Below, piece by piece: positions 43,179 to 50,857 of a stretch of DNA of 64,000 nt. The stretch lies in assembly GCA_965232015.1 (NCBI GenBank), contig OZ246946.1, positions 248,001-312,000 on the forward strand, given 5' to 3'. Made by a program: the position numbers and the translations under genes. Source of the stretch: JAJEAO01 sp963667635. Lineage in GTDB: Bacteria; Acidobacteriota; Vicinamibacteria; Marinacidobacterales; Marinacidobacteraceae. The number at the start of each line of letters is the position of its first letter. Within the stretch, counting starts at the first letter, position 1. The notes under the pieces were generated by a model. That model saw nothing but the letters and a program-made list of their open reading frames with translations. It did not search any database and was not told where the DNA came from.

Positions 43179-43372
43179 GAACGCCGGACTCCAGTCCGGC
43201 AATTTGCAGCCGGCGCTCCGCCCTCCAGTCCCCTGCCGGCGCGCCTTGCCGGCGCGCCGGACTCCAGTCCGGCAATTTGCTGCCGGCGCTCCGCCCTCCA
43301 GTCCCTTGCCGGCGCGCCGGACTCCAGTCCGGCAATTTGCAGCCGGCGCTCCGCGCTGCCGGCGCGCCGCCC
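43179..43372. repeat. Three long palindromic repeat units
   Basis: Three near-identical units combine the palindromic core with the tail AATTTGCAGCCGGCGCTCCG and CCTCCAGTCCC segments, at spacings of about 74 and 60 bases. They fill the gap between the convergent aconitase and KGGVGR-ATPase genes. They resemble an array, but the intervening sequences are repeated too, so this is not a CRISPR. Confidence 0.85.
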
Positions 43373-43399
43373 CCGGATCAAGCCGAAGCCACCCCGAAC

Positions 43400-46192
43400 T
43401 CAGGTCACCGGTCTCACACCGCCCTTCCGGCCAAGACCGTATCCGACCCGAAACACGTCGGGGATGTCCACGCGACCGTCTCGGAGACGCCGGAACACCC
43501 CGATAGCCTCGAGATCCTCACGACGCCGGGCGCCTCGGCGACCGAGGCCCCTGGGCGGAAGCTCGGCTCCGCTGCCTTCCATCCGATCCGAGACCCCATC
43601 GGTGGCGTCCGTGGTCTGCCAGATCTGCTTGATGACGTCGAAGGCGCAGGGAACGACCGTCCCGGAGAGCGGACGGAGAAGGAGTTCCACCCACGGGTAA
43701 TCCTCCCCGAGTTCCCGGATGCGAATCTTCGATGCTTCCCGGACTCCGCGCTTCACGCTCTCGTAATGCAGCGCGTACCGGTAATCCGGGTAGCGATCCG
43801 CCGTGTTGGCGGCCGCAGCTCGCAGCGCCTCGATGAACGATCGCGGGCTCACGTTGCCGTCGGCGTCTCCCAGGTGGTTCGGGATCCAGGTGTAGGGGAA
43901 CCCCCGCCTCCGGTCCCGACCCATCCACGGTCCGGTGATCACCGAGTGAAACAGCTTCCGACGGGTTTCTTCGTCGATCGCCGGGGACCGAAAATAGAGC
44001 TGGTTCCCGACTTCGGTGGCCTCCCAGCCGTCAGGCCCCAGCAGAGGGCGCAGCTCCTCTCCGCGGTCTCCGTTGCCGAGGTACTGCCATAGCATCCCGT
44101 AGAGGGCGTCCCGCGGCCAGGAGAGTTCCACGCTGGAATTGAGCACCTTGGACGCATCCGGGAAATCGGCTATGCACGACTCCTGCGCCTGATCGAGTCG
44201 GAGGAAGACCTTCGCGCGCAGCCTCCGGAAGGACCGCATATCGAGCGCGTGGCGAAGCAGGCCTCGGATCAAGTCGAGAACGGAGGGCCAGTCGTCAGCG
44301 CTGCGATCGAGCCCGTCGAACAGCAGCAGGGAGGTTCGGCCCCGCCGGTCGAACCGACCGTCGCAGTCACGAAACAGGCGGGCAACCCCTTCCGGATTCT
44401 CCTCCACATGCTTCACGCGCCGGGACCAGGAATCCAGGGCCTTCAGGGAGTGACCCGCCTCCGCGAGCTGGTGCGCATGCACGGTGCGCCAGATGTCTCG
44501 ATGTCGTGAACCGGACGCGATGATGGTCCGAATCTCATCCGGTCCCGGGTAGAAGTTCGGCGCCTCGACGACACCGAACCCGGGTCCCACATCGGTTGGC
44601 GCCCCCGGAAACCGGCGCTGAGGCGAGTCGAGCGCCAGCAGCTTCCGGGTCGAGGCCTGCTGCAGCGCGCTCCACCAGAAGGTCTTGCCGGCCCCCCTCA
44701 TCCCCGTCACGAGCAGGACATCGGGATCCAGCGCCTTGCGGTGAGCGGGCGACAGGTACACATGGGAGAGAGGCGGCGCGGCGCCGTGGCTCGTACCCTC
44801 CGGAAGATCGCGCAGGGCGGCGCGGGCGATCTCGGCATCGCGCGTCGCTGCGGAGGGCCTCCCTGTCTTGAGCTCAAACGTCGAGCCGACCGCGGATCCT
44901 CCGAACTCCCCCGCAGCGAGGCCACGGTGTTGCTGCCCGAAACGCTCGAGGAAGGGCGCGTAGGCCTGCATCACCACGGATTCACCGAGGCGTCGCAGCG
45001 GAGTTCCCCCGGCGAATCCGCGATTCCAGTGGATGACCAGCGGACTGTGGGGCGCATCCTCCTCCGCGACATCGTAGGAAACCGGATCGGCGGACGCGTC
45101 GCCGGCTCCTCCCAGCGTGTCGTAGAGACAGTCCCGAAAGAGGTCCCAGGCGTTCTCGCGGAAGCTCGCGAGGTATCGGTCGGTGGCGATGTTCGGCGTC
45201 AGGCCGGAGACGAGCGACAGACGCTCGCGAATCTTGGACGCGAGTCCCAGCACCCTCCAGTGCTCGAAGAGAACCCGGTAGCCGGTCCAGGTGGCTGGAG
45301 AATCCACGCCGAACAGCAGAACCTCGGCCCCGACATCCATCAGCGTTGCGGCTGCGATGTCGTGGAGGCCGCTTCGGCTCTCCAGGAGAACAACGGTCGG
45401 CCTGAGTCTGGTTTCCAGAGAATGGAGCATGCGCCGAAGCCGAAGAGTCCAGGGGTCCGACGCGGTGTCCATATACACCCGCCCCAGCTTGGCGAGGTAT
45501 TCCCCCGGGTCGCGCCCGTGCGCTGGTGCAACCCACACGTTTCCCGGCAGATCGCGGGCCCAGGCCGGACTCCCCACCATGTCCGGGAGCACGCGGTCCC
45601 CCTGTCCGACCAGTTCCTCCACGAACCAGTCAGCGACCCCGAAGTCGGGTCGGGCCCGCTCTTCGAACAGCGCCGGCGCAAGACCCGGAGACTCGAGGTC
45701 CAGATCCACGGCCAGGACATCCTCTCCCCGGCGCGCGAGGTGCCAGGCGAGAACCGCCACTGTCGTGCTCCGGCCGACGCCCCCCTTGATCGAGTAGAGC
45801 GTGTACCGGAGTGGTCGTCCGTCGGTGTCCTCCTCGCCGAGCGTCCACCAGCCCCTGCCTGCGGTGAGCCGGTCGGCCAGGACGACTCCCGGAGCGATCT
45901 CCTGGGCCGTGCTCTCGAGCGTGCCAAGCAACCCGGGATCGCTCCACAACAACACCCGCTCCGCAGGACGCCCGTGAGCCCCGAGCCGGCGGTGTACCTC
46001 GCGAGCCAGTCTCTCGAGGGCGCTCCGCAGACGATCGTCGCCGTCGAACTCTTCGGAGACCGAGATCCCGACCCTGCCGAACAGATCTCGCACCACGTAG
46101 ATGCGGGGAACGCCGTTCGGGAGGTCCGCCGCCTCGAACGCCGCCTTGAGCTGGCCTCGCAGCTCGTCGAACGGCACGAAGGGGATGCTCAT
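43400..46192 (-). CDS. KGGVGR-motif variant ATPase fused to a second P-loop NTPase
   Basis: A 930-residue two-ATPase protein. The N-terminal domain (1-130) has RIYVVRDLFGRVGISVSEEF and RVLLWSDPG. Next is a MinD/ParA-like ATPase with the variant Walker A SIKGGVGRSTT (136-144) and VLAVDLDLESPGLAPALF. A second P-loop GMRGAGKTFWWSALQQ lies near residue 497, with a Walker B-like RTSLLLFDGLDRSADDWPSV, recalling STAND/KAP NTPases. The C-terminal third is unassigned and helical. The KGGVGR type recurs in uncharacterised defence-like operons. ATG 46192 overlaps the TGA of the HEPN-like gene. Likely role: a sensor switch controlling the partner; this is inference. Confidence 0.75.
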   Translation of the reverse strand: MSIPFVPFDELRGQLKAAFEAADLPNGVPRIYVVRDLFGRVGISVSEEFDGDDRLRSALERLAREVHRRLGAHGRPAERVLLWSDPGLLGTLESTAQEIAPGVVLADRLTAGRGWWTLGEEDTDGRPLRYTLYSIKGGVGRSTTVAVLAWHLARRGEDVLAVDLDLESPGLAPALFEERARPDFGVADWFVEELVGQGDRVLPDMVGSPAWARDLPGNVWVAPAHGRDPGEYLAKLGRVYMDTASDPWTLRLRRMLHSLETRLRPTVVLLESRSGLHDIAAATLMDVGAEVLLFGVDSPATWTGYRVLFEHWRVLGLASKIRERLSLVSGLTPNIATDRYLASFRENAWDLFRDCLYDTLGGAGDASADPVSYDVAEEDAPHSPLVIHWNRGFAGGTPLRRLGESVVMQAYAPFLERFGQQHRGLAAGEFGGSAVGSTFELKTGRPSAATRDAEIARAALRDLPEGTSHGAAPPLSHVYLSPAHRKALDPDVLLVTGMRGAGKTFWWSALQQASTRKLLALDSPQRRFPGAPTDVGPGFGVVEAPNFYPGPDEIRTIIASGSRHRDIWRTVHAHQLAEAGHSLKALDSWSRRVKHVEENPEGVARLFRDCDGRFDRRGRTSLLLFDGLDRSADDWPSVLDLIRGLLRHALDMRSFRRLRAKVFLRLDQAQESCIADFPDASKVLNSSVELSWPRDALYGMLWQYLGNGDRGEELRPLLGPDGWEATEVGNQLYFRSPAIDEETRRKLFHSVITGPWMGRDRRRGFPYTWIPNHLGDADGNVSPRSFIEALRAAAANTADRYPDYRYALHYESVKRGVREASKIRIRELGEDYPWVELLLRPLSGTVVPCAFDVIKQIWQTTDATDGVSDRMEGSGAELPPRGLGRRGARRREDLEAIGVFRRLRDGRVDIPDVFRVGYGLGRKGGVRPVT

Positions 46193-46608
46193 GGCATTCC
46201 GTCCTGTTCCATCAGCCGAACCATTTGACGGATATGGCGGGCTGCTCCCCGGTGTCTGTCCACAGCCGCCCGGTCGGTATATCCGGTCCCGGAATACCGG
46301 TTGTGGTGCGACCAATCCGAGAAAGGGCTTGCGGGCGGGAGAGCTCGCACGTATGCGGCGGCTCTATGCTCGCTGAACCGCTTGAACTTCGCCCACAAGG
46401 CCTGGATGTGCTTGCGGTGGCGATGTTCCAGAGGATGACCGGAGGCGTTCAGGGGCATACCGTGCCTTGCCATGACCGCCTTGAGCCCGCATTCGGCGCT
46501 GAGGCCGAAGAGCTGGTCCGCATTTCCCCATCGCTGGCGGGCGTACAGCAGCTCGGCATCTTCCCAGTGCCTCCCTTGCGCCTCCGGGAAACTGGCTCTC
46601 AGATTCAC
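46189..46608 (-). CDS. HEPN-like protein, partner of the KGGVGR ATPase
   Basis: A 139-residue helical protein. The stretch HWEDAELLYARQRWGNADQL and GLSAECGLKAVMARHG matches the first helices of HEPN-like proteins. The second half has SPFSDWSHHNRYSG and VDRHRGAARHIRQMVRLMEQ, which contains RxxxxH (Arg120 to His125), a pattern seen in HEPN RNases. GTG 46608 has GGAG eight bases upstream. The stop overlaps the ATPase start (ATGA). HEPN domains often act as RNase toxins or as scaffolds; activity here is not proven, and the assignment to HEPN is from pattern only. Confidence 0.6.
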   Translation of the reverse strand: MNLRASFPEAQGRHWEDAELLYARQRWGNADQLFGLSAECGLKAVMARHGMPLNASGHPLEHRHRKHIQALWAKFKRFSEHRAAAYVRALPPASPFSDWSHHNRYSGTGYTDRAAVDRHRGAARHIRQMVRLMEQDGMP

Positions 46609-46674
46609 GGATCGGGCTCCTCCTGCGGGTGCCGGGGCCAAGCGGCTACTCGCAACAGTAGCGCGGCCCTGCCC

Positions 46675-46740
46675 GCGCGCCGGACTCCGCCGGTTCTCCC
46701 GGCCAGTTCTCCCGGTGGGGGCGGGGCGGGGCCCGGCAAT
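46675..46740. repeat. Degenerate palindromic repeat and copy of the second repeat
   Basis: GCGCGCCGGACTCCGCC is a partial core of the first family. The following GCCAGTTCTCCCGGTGGGG is the reverse complement of the second repeat, joined to a G-rich GGGGCGGGGC run. A similar arrangement recurs at 53566-53612. Confidence 0.6.
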
Positions 46741-46765
46741 GCAGCGCACCAGCCGGCGGCGCCGC

Positions 46766-47257
46766 CTACACCGCGCGCTGCACCGACCGCCGCGCCACCA
46801 GCCAGGTGATGAGCCCGCCGATCAGCGTCGTCCACAGGATCAGCCAGAAGCCGACCTGGGCGAGGAAGCCGCCATAGAACCACTGCGCCCACACACCCAT
46901 CTCGGCCTCCATCTCAGGCGGGTAGGCGTCGTAGTGCGTGCCCCAGTCGCCGAGCGTGGCGAACAGCATGATGAGGATCACCGGGATCCGCGCCCCCAGC
47001 CCGTACACGAAGTTCACGCAGAGGGCCGACTTGAACCCGGCCTCCCCCGCCGCGGCGAGCTTCCGCCCGAACCACACGGCGAAGATGGGCGCCAGCCAAC
47101 TGATCCCGATGATCGCCCCCGTGCCTCCGGCCTCCCGGTTCACCAGGAAGTCGGGCAGTCCGCCGAGCGCGCCGAGCAGCCGCACCAGCGTCACGGCGAG
47201 CGAGATCCAGACCGCGGCCTGGACCAGCCGCCATGCAGAAGAACAAGATGTAGCCAC
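46766..47257 (-). CDS. Membrane protein of unknown function
   Basis: A 163-residue protein with four predicted helices: LVQAAVWISLAVTLVRLLGA, AIIGISWLAPIFAVWFG, YGLGARIPVILIMLFATLGD and FLAQVGFWLILWTTLIGGLI. A conserved-looking loop GDWGTHYDAYPPEMEAEM lies between helices three and four. I do not assign a family. GTG 47257 has a possible GAGGA nine bases upstream. The gene diverges from the M28 peptidase gene 118 bases away. Confidence 0.65.
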   Translation of the reverse strand: MATSCSSAWRLVQAAVWISLAVTLVRLLGALGGLPDFLVNREAGGTGAIIGISWLAPIFAVWFGRKLAAAGEAGFKSALCVNFVYGLGARIPVILIMLFATLGDWGTHYDAYPPEMEAEMGVWAQWFYGGFLAQVGFWLILWTTLIGGLITWLVARRSVQRAV

Positions 47258-47374
47258 GGAAACCGTCCTCGGGCTGGCGGGGCGAGAGCCGTCGCGGACG
47301 ATCCACGCCGGCCGCCCTCGCCGCGCCCCAATTCTGGCAGACTAACGATCCATCCCGAAGTGAGGCGCCCTCCA

Positions 47375-49336
47375 ATGCATTTCTCTTGTTGTCGCATCCT
47401 CTTTCTTGTGGGTTCCGCAGGGATCGCAGCCGGCTTCGCAGCTTCCGGCTGCGCCGCGCCGGCCCCCCGGTTCGACGAGGCCCGGCTCCTCGAGCACATC
47501 TCGACGCTCTCCTCGGACGAATTCGGAGGCCGCGCCCCCGGCTCGCCCGGTGAGGAGAAAACCGTCGAGTTTCTGACCCGCGGCTTCGCCGAGGCGGGGG
47601 TCGAGCCCGGCAACCCGGCGCTCGACGGCGCGGCGGCGTGGACCCAGCCGGTCCCGCTCGTCGGCTACGGCGCGACCACGATGGAGGCTTCCTCGGATCC
47701 GGGCGGCGGCTGGACCCCCGGCGAGGCGTTCGTCGCGTGGACGCGCCGCGACGAGCCGGTGACGGAGGCGTCGGGCGAGCTGGTGTTCGCGGGCTACGGC
47801 GTTCAGGCCCCCGAATACGGCTGGGACGACTTCGGGGACGCCGACCTCGACGGCAAGATCATCGTGGTCCTCGTGAACGACCCGCCCGGCGACCACCACT
47901 TCGGTGGCGACGCGATGACCTACTACGGCCGCTGGACCTACAAGTACGAGCAGGCGCTCGCCGCCGGAGCTCTCGGCGCGCTGATCGTCCACGAGACCGG
48001 CCCGGCGGGGTATCCGTGGGAAGTCGTCCAGGGCTCGTGGACCGGCCCCCAGTTCGATCTCCGCGCCCCGGCCGGGGACGATGCGCCCGAGCATCTCCCG
48101 GTCCAGGGCTGGATCCATCTCGACCTCGCGACCTCGCTCTTCGCGGCGGCAGGCGCGGATTTCGCCGAGGCGAAGGCGCGCGCCGCCGACGCCGGGTTCG
48201 TCCCCGAGCCGCTCGGCGTCACCGCCGAGTTTCGGATCGAGACCACCCGCACCGAGCTCGAATCGAACAACGTGATCGCCCGGATCCCGGGAACCGAAGC
48301 GCCCGACGAGACGGTGATCTACACCGCCCACTGGGACCACCTCGGGACCGCCGAAGGCATGGAGGGCGACAACATCTTCAACGGCGCATTCGACAACGCC
48401 ACCGGGACGGCGGGTCTCCTCGCCCTCGCCGAGGCGTTCATGGCGGAGGGCGCGCCGCGCCGCAGCATCGTCTTCCTCGCCGTGACGGCAGAGGAGCAGG
48501 GGCTCCTCGGCTCACGCCACTACGCGGACAACCCGCTCTACCCCCGGGCCGACACGGTGGCGGCGCTGAACATGGACGGTCTGAACGTGTGGGGCCCGAC
48601 GTCCGACATCACCGTCGTCGGTCTCGGCCAGTCCGATCTCGACGACGTGGCCGCGGAGGTCGCCGCCGGGCTCGGACGCACGCTCAGCCCCGACCCGGAG
48701 CCGGAGAAGGGCTATTACTACCGCTCCGACCACTTCGAGTTCGCCCGGGTGGGGATCCCGGCGTTCTATCCGGACACCGGCACCGACTTCATCGGTCGCA
48801 GCCCCGACTACGGCATGGAGGTCCGCGACGCCTACGTGGCCGAGCGCTACCACAAGCCCGGTGACGAAGTGCTGCCCGAGTGGGATCTCGGCGGCATGGT
48901 GACGGATCTCGAGTTCCTCTACCGCATGGGCCGGAGGCTCGCGGAGGACGACGACTGGCCCGCCTGGTCTCCCACCAGCGAGTTCCGCGCCCGCCGCCGG
49001 CGCGCCGGACTCCAGTCCGGCACCGAGCGTCCCGGCCAACCGGCGCCTCCCTGCCGGAGCGCCGGACTCCAGTCCGGCACCGAGCGTCCCGGCCAACCGG
49101 CGCCTCCCCCCCGGAGCGCCGGACTCCAGTCCCTTGCCGGCGCGCCGGACTCCAGTCCGGCAATTCCACGCCGGCGCACGCTGCGGGAGCGCCGGACTCC
49201 AGTCAGGCACCGGTCAAGAGGGTTGCGTGCCGGACTGGAGTCCGGCGCTCCAGGGCGCTCCATCGCGACCGCGTCGGGGCGGCAGGATTTGAACCTGCGA
49301 CCCCCTGATCCCGAACCAGGTGCTCTGCCAGACTGA
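47375..49336 (+). CDS. M28-family metallopeptidase lipoprotein with repeat-derived C-terminal tail
   Basis: Lipoprotein signal CRILFLVGSAGIAAGFAASGC, then an M28 aminopeptidase with a PA domain insert (VQAPEYGWDDFGDADLDGKI, GALGALIVHETGPAGYPW). The zinc ligands are present: HWDHLG, GAFDNATGTAGLLALAEAF, VTAEEQGLLGSRHYA, LNMDGLN and the final His in YYRSDHFEFARVGIPAF. The natural domain ends near SPTSEF (about residue 540). The frame then continues without a stop through five palindromic repeats (about 110 residues such as RAGLQSG, TERPGQPAPP, GAPDSSPAIP) and terminates at 49334-49336 inside the antisense of tRNA-Pro. The true C-terminus is therefore abnormal. Confidence 0.85.
   Translation: MHFSCCRILFLVGSAGIAAGFAASGCAAPAPRFDEARLLEHISTLSSDEFGGRAPGSPGEEKTVEFLTRGFAEAGVEPGNPALDGAAAWTQPVPLVGYGATTMEASSDPGGGWTPGEAFVAWTRRDEPVTEASGELVFAGYGVQAPEYGWDDFGDADLDGKIIVVLVNDPPGDHHFGGDAMTYYGRWTYKYEQALAAGALGALIVHETGPAGYPWEVVQGSWTGPQFDLRAPAGDDAPEHLPVQGWIHLDLATSLFAAAGADFAEAKARAADAGFVPEPLGVTAEFRIETTRTELESNNVIARIPGTEAPDETVIYTAHWDHLGTAEGMEGDNIFNGAFDNATGTAGLLALAEAFMAEGAPRRSIVFLAVTAEEQGLLGSRHYADNPLYPRADTVAALNMDGLNVWGPTSDITVVGLGQSDLDDVAAEVAAGLGRTLSPDPEPEKGYYYRSDHFEFARVGIPAFYPDTGTDFIGRSPDYGMEVRDAYVAERYHKPGDEVLPEWDLGGMVTDLEFLYRMGRRLAEDDDWPAWSPTSEFRARRRRAGLQSGTERPGQPAPPCRSAGLQSGTERPGQPAPPPRSAGLQSLAGAPDSSPAIPRRRTLRERRTPVRHRSRGLRAGLESGAPGRSIATASGRQDLNLRPPDPEPGALPD
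48990..49252. repeat. Cluster of palindromic repeats at the 3' end of the M28 gene
   Basis: Six cores occur here, one inverted near the end. Two of them share a 59-bp unit with the tail CACCGAGCGTCCCGGCCAAC. The cluster lies inside the open frame of the peptidase gene and ends about 20 bases before the tRNA gene. Confidence 0.85.
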
Positions 49337-49347
49337 GCCACGCCCCG
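49274..49347 (-). tRNA. tRNA-Pro, anticodon CGG
   Basis: A 74-nt cloverleaf on the minus strand. The acceptor stem CGGGGCG pairs with CGCCCCG and the discriminator is A. The D arm is GCTC...GAGC, the anticodon stem CCTGG/TCAGG with loop TTCGGGA (anticodon CGG), and the T arm GCAGG-TTCAAAT-CCTGC. CCA is not encoded. It reads CCG codons, which are frequent in this GC-rich genome. The M28 peptidase frame ends inside its antisense strand. Confidence 0.95.
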
Positions 49348-49440
49348 TCGGTCGAAGTCGCGGATTCTAGCCGGGGGCCGACCTGCGGCCGCGCGCGAAC
49401 GCCAAACCGTGGGCTCGGTCCGCTGCCGACGGCGAACCGC

Positions 49441-50319
49441 TCAGCGGGACAGCCAGCGGAAGATGACTCTCGTCGCCTCCGCCAGCCCGGCGCCCAGACC
49501 GATCAGGGCGGCGCGCCGCCACCAGTCGGCGCGCTTCCTCCGGCGTGTCTCGCGCGCCATGACAAGGGCCTCCAGCCGGTCGAAGCGGCGGAGGAGCTCC
49601 TGGATGCCTTCACGCAGCTCCGCCCGTTCGGCGCGAGCCTCGGCGAAGCCCTTTTCCCGCTCGGCGCGAGCCTCGGTGAAGCCCTTTTCGCGCTCGGCGC
49701 GAGCCTCGGCGAAGCCCTTCTCGCGCTCGGCGCGAGCCTCGGCGAAGCCCTTCTCGCGCTCGGCGCGAGCCTCGGCGAACCCGTCCTCCATGTCGGTTCG
49801 CGTCTTGGCGTCGGTCCTCTGGAGGTCGGACTTCGCTTCCGAGATGCGGTCAGCGAGCCGCTTCTCCATTGCCTCGCGCTCAGCGCGGGCCTCGGCGAAG
49901 CCCTTGTCCCGAGCAGCGCGGGCCTCGGCGAAGCCGCGCGCCACATCCGATCGGGTCTGGGCGTCGGACCTCTCGAGATCAGCCTTGGTCTCCGAGATGC
50001 GCTCGGTCAGCCGCTTCTCCGTCTCGTGTCGGTCCGCCCGGGCCTCCTCGCGCTGGTCGCGCGCCATGCGGACGGCGAGACCGAGGAATCCGCTCTCGGT
50101 GACGGGCGCCTCCGTCGGCCGGCCGGGCGGCGGAGCAGGCGGAGATGCGCCTGGATGCTCGGCGCCAGCCACCTTCGGCGACATGGACGACGAACTGGAG
50201 GGGCTCATGCGGGTCGCGCGCCTCGCGGGCGACGCGGATTCAGTGTAGGCCGTCTCCGAAGAGCCCGCAACCGATCCGGACGCCGGGGCGGCGCCAGGAG
50301 GTGCTTCTCGATGCTTCAT
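49441..50319 (-). CDS. Ala/Glu-rich coiled-coil protein with tandem repeats and C-terminal membrane anchor
   Basis: A 292-residue protein. After a low-complexity Ser/Pro N-terminus, residues 85-245 are one long predicted coiled coil. It contains DKGFAEARAEREAMEKRLA and then five tandem 11-residue units of the type EREKGFAEARA. These correspond to 33-bp DNA repeats at about 49631-49790. Eleven-residue (hendecad) periodicity suggests a straight, weakly left- or right-handed helix. The C-terminus WRRAALIGLGAGLAEATRVI is a possible membrane anchor. The function is unknown; similar proteins are scattered in uncultured bacteria. Start ATG 50319; the ribosome-binding site is weak. Confidence 0.65.
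   Translation of the reverse strand: MKHREAPPGAAPASGSVAGSSETAYTESASPARRATRMSPSSSSSMSPKVAGAEHPGASPPAPPPGRPTEAPVTESGFLGLAVRMARDQREEARADRHETEKRLTERISETKADLERSDAQTRSDVARGFAEARAARDKGFAEARAEREAMEKRLADRISEAKSDLQRTDAKTRTDMEDGFAEARAEREKGFAEARAEREKGFAEARAEREKGFTEARAEREKGFAEARAERAELREGIQELLRRFDRLEALVMARETRRRKRADWWRRAALIGLGAGLAEATRVIFRWLSR
49631..49785. repeat. 33-bp tandem repeat in the coiled-coil gene
   Basis: About 4.7 copies of a 33-bp unit starting GCGCGAGCCTCGGCGAAGCC, differing at a few bases. Each unit encodes 11 residues in frame. Copy-number change by slippage would alter the length of the coiled coil without breaking the frame. Confidence 0.85.
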
Positions 50320-50857
50320 GCTTTCTTCTTCTGGCGGGTCTTGGCGGGGTCAAGATCGGGAGCCGGACCGGACGCGCCCGCCTCCCGGAAAGAGAGACGG
50401 AGGACCGCGGCGTCCCAACCATCGGCCCCGCCAGACCGACGCACCATGGCCTGGAACCCGCCGATCGAAGCCCGGAGAGGGGCCGGGCCAACCCCCCGAA
50501 ATCCATGCTTGACATCCCCGCCCGTACTGTGTTGAAGTAAACGCCCGTGCTCGCACTCCGGCAGTCGTCCCCTTGGATGTACTACCCCGGCGCGAGCCAA
50601 CTCCTTCTACTGGTTCCCGCCATGCGCAGCATCAAGCCGTCTCCCGACGTTTTGACCTTGCCCCCCGAAGCCTTCCTGCCTATACTTTCTCGGCAGTTGG
50701 CCCGTGGGCTGTGTGCGCACCGGGCCGCCCCGTCCTACGGGAGGTAGAAATGATTTTCACGAGACGGCGCCTTGCCCTCTCCGGATCCCCACCGGGATCT
50801 TCGGACCAGGCTGCAGACGCGGTCCTGTCCATCAACGCCCTACAGGAGGTAGGCGAA
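50320..50857 (+). promoter_or_regulatory. Upstream region of the first FN3 lipoprotein gene with possible promoter
   Basis: No protein gene is supported. TTGCCC (50659-50664) and TATACT (50681-50686), 16 bases apart, form a plausible sigma-70-type promoter; TTGACA at 50509 is an alternative -35 without a good -10. An in-frame ATG at 50750 with GGGAGGTAGAA before it would add 36 residues ahead of the lipoprotein signal; it could be a leader or an alternative start. Confidence 0.35.

Noticed and set aside
43179..43372. Regularly spaced repeats that look like a short CRISPR array
   Set aside because: The intervening sequences are themselves repeated, spacing is uneven (about 74 and 60 bases), there are no cas genes, and the same repeat is scattered as single copies elsewhere.
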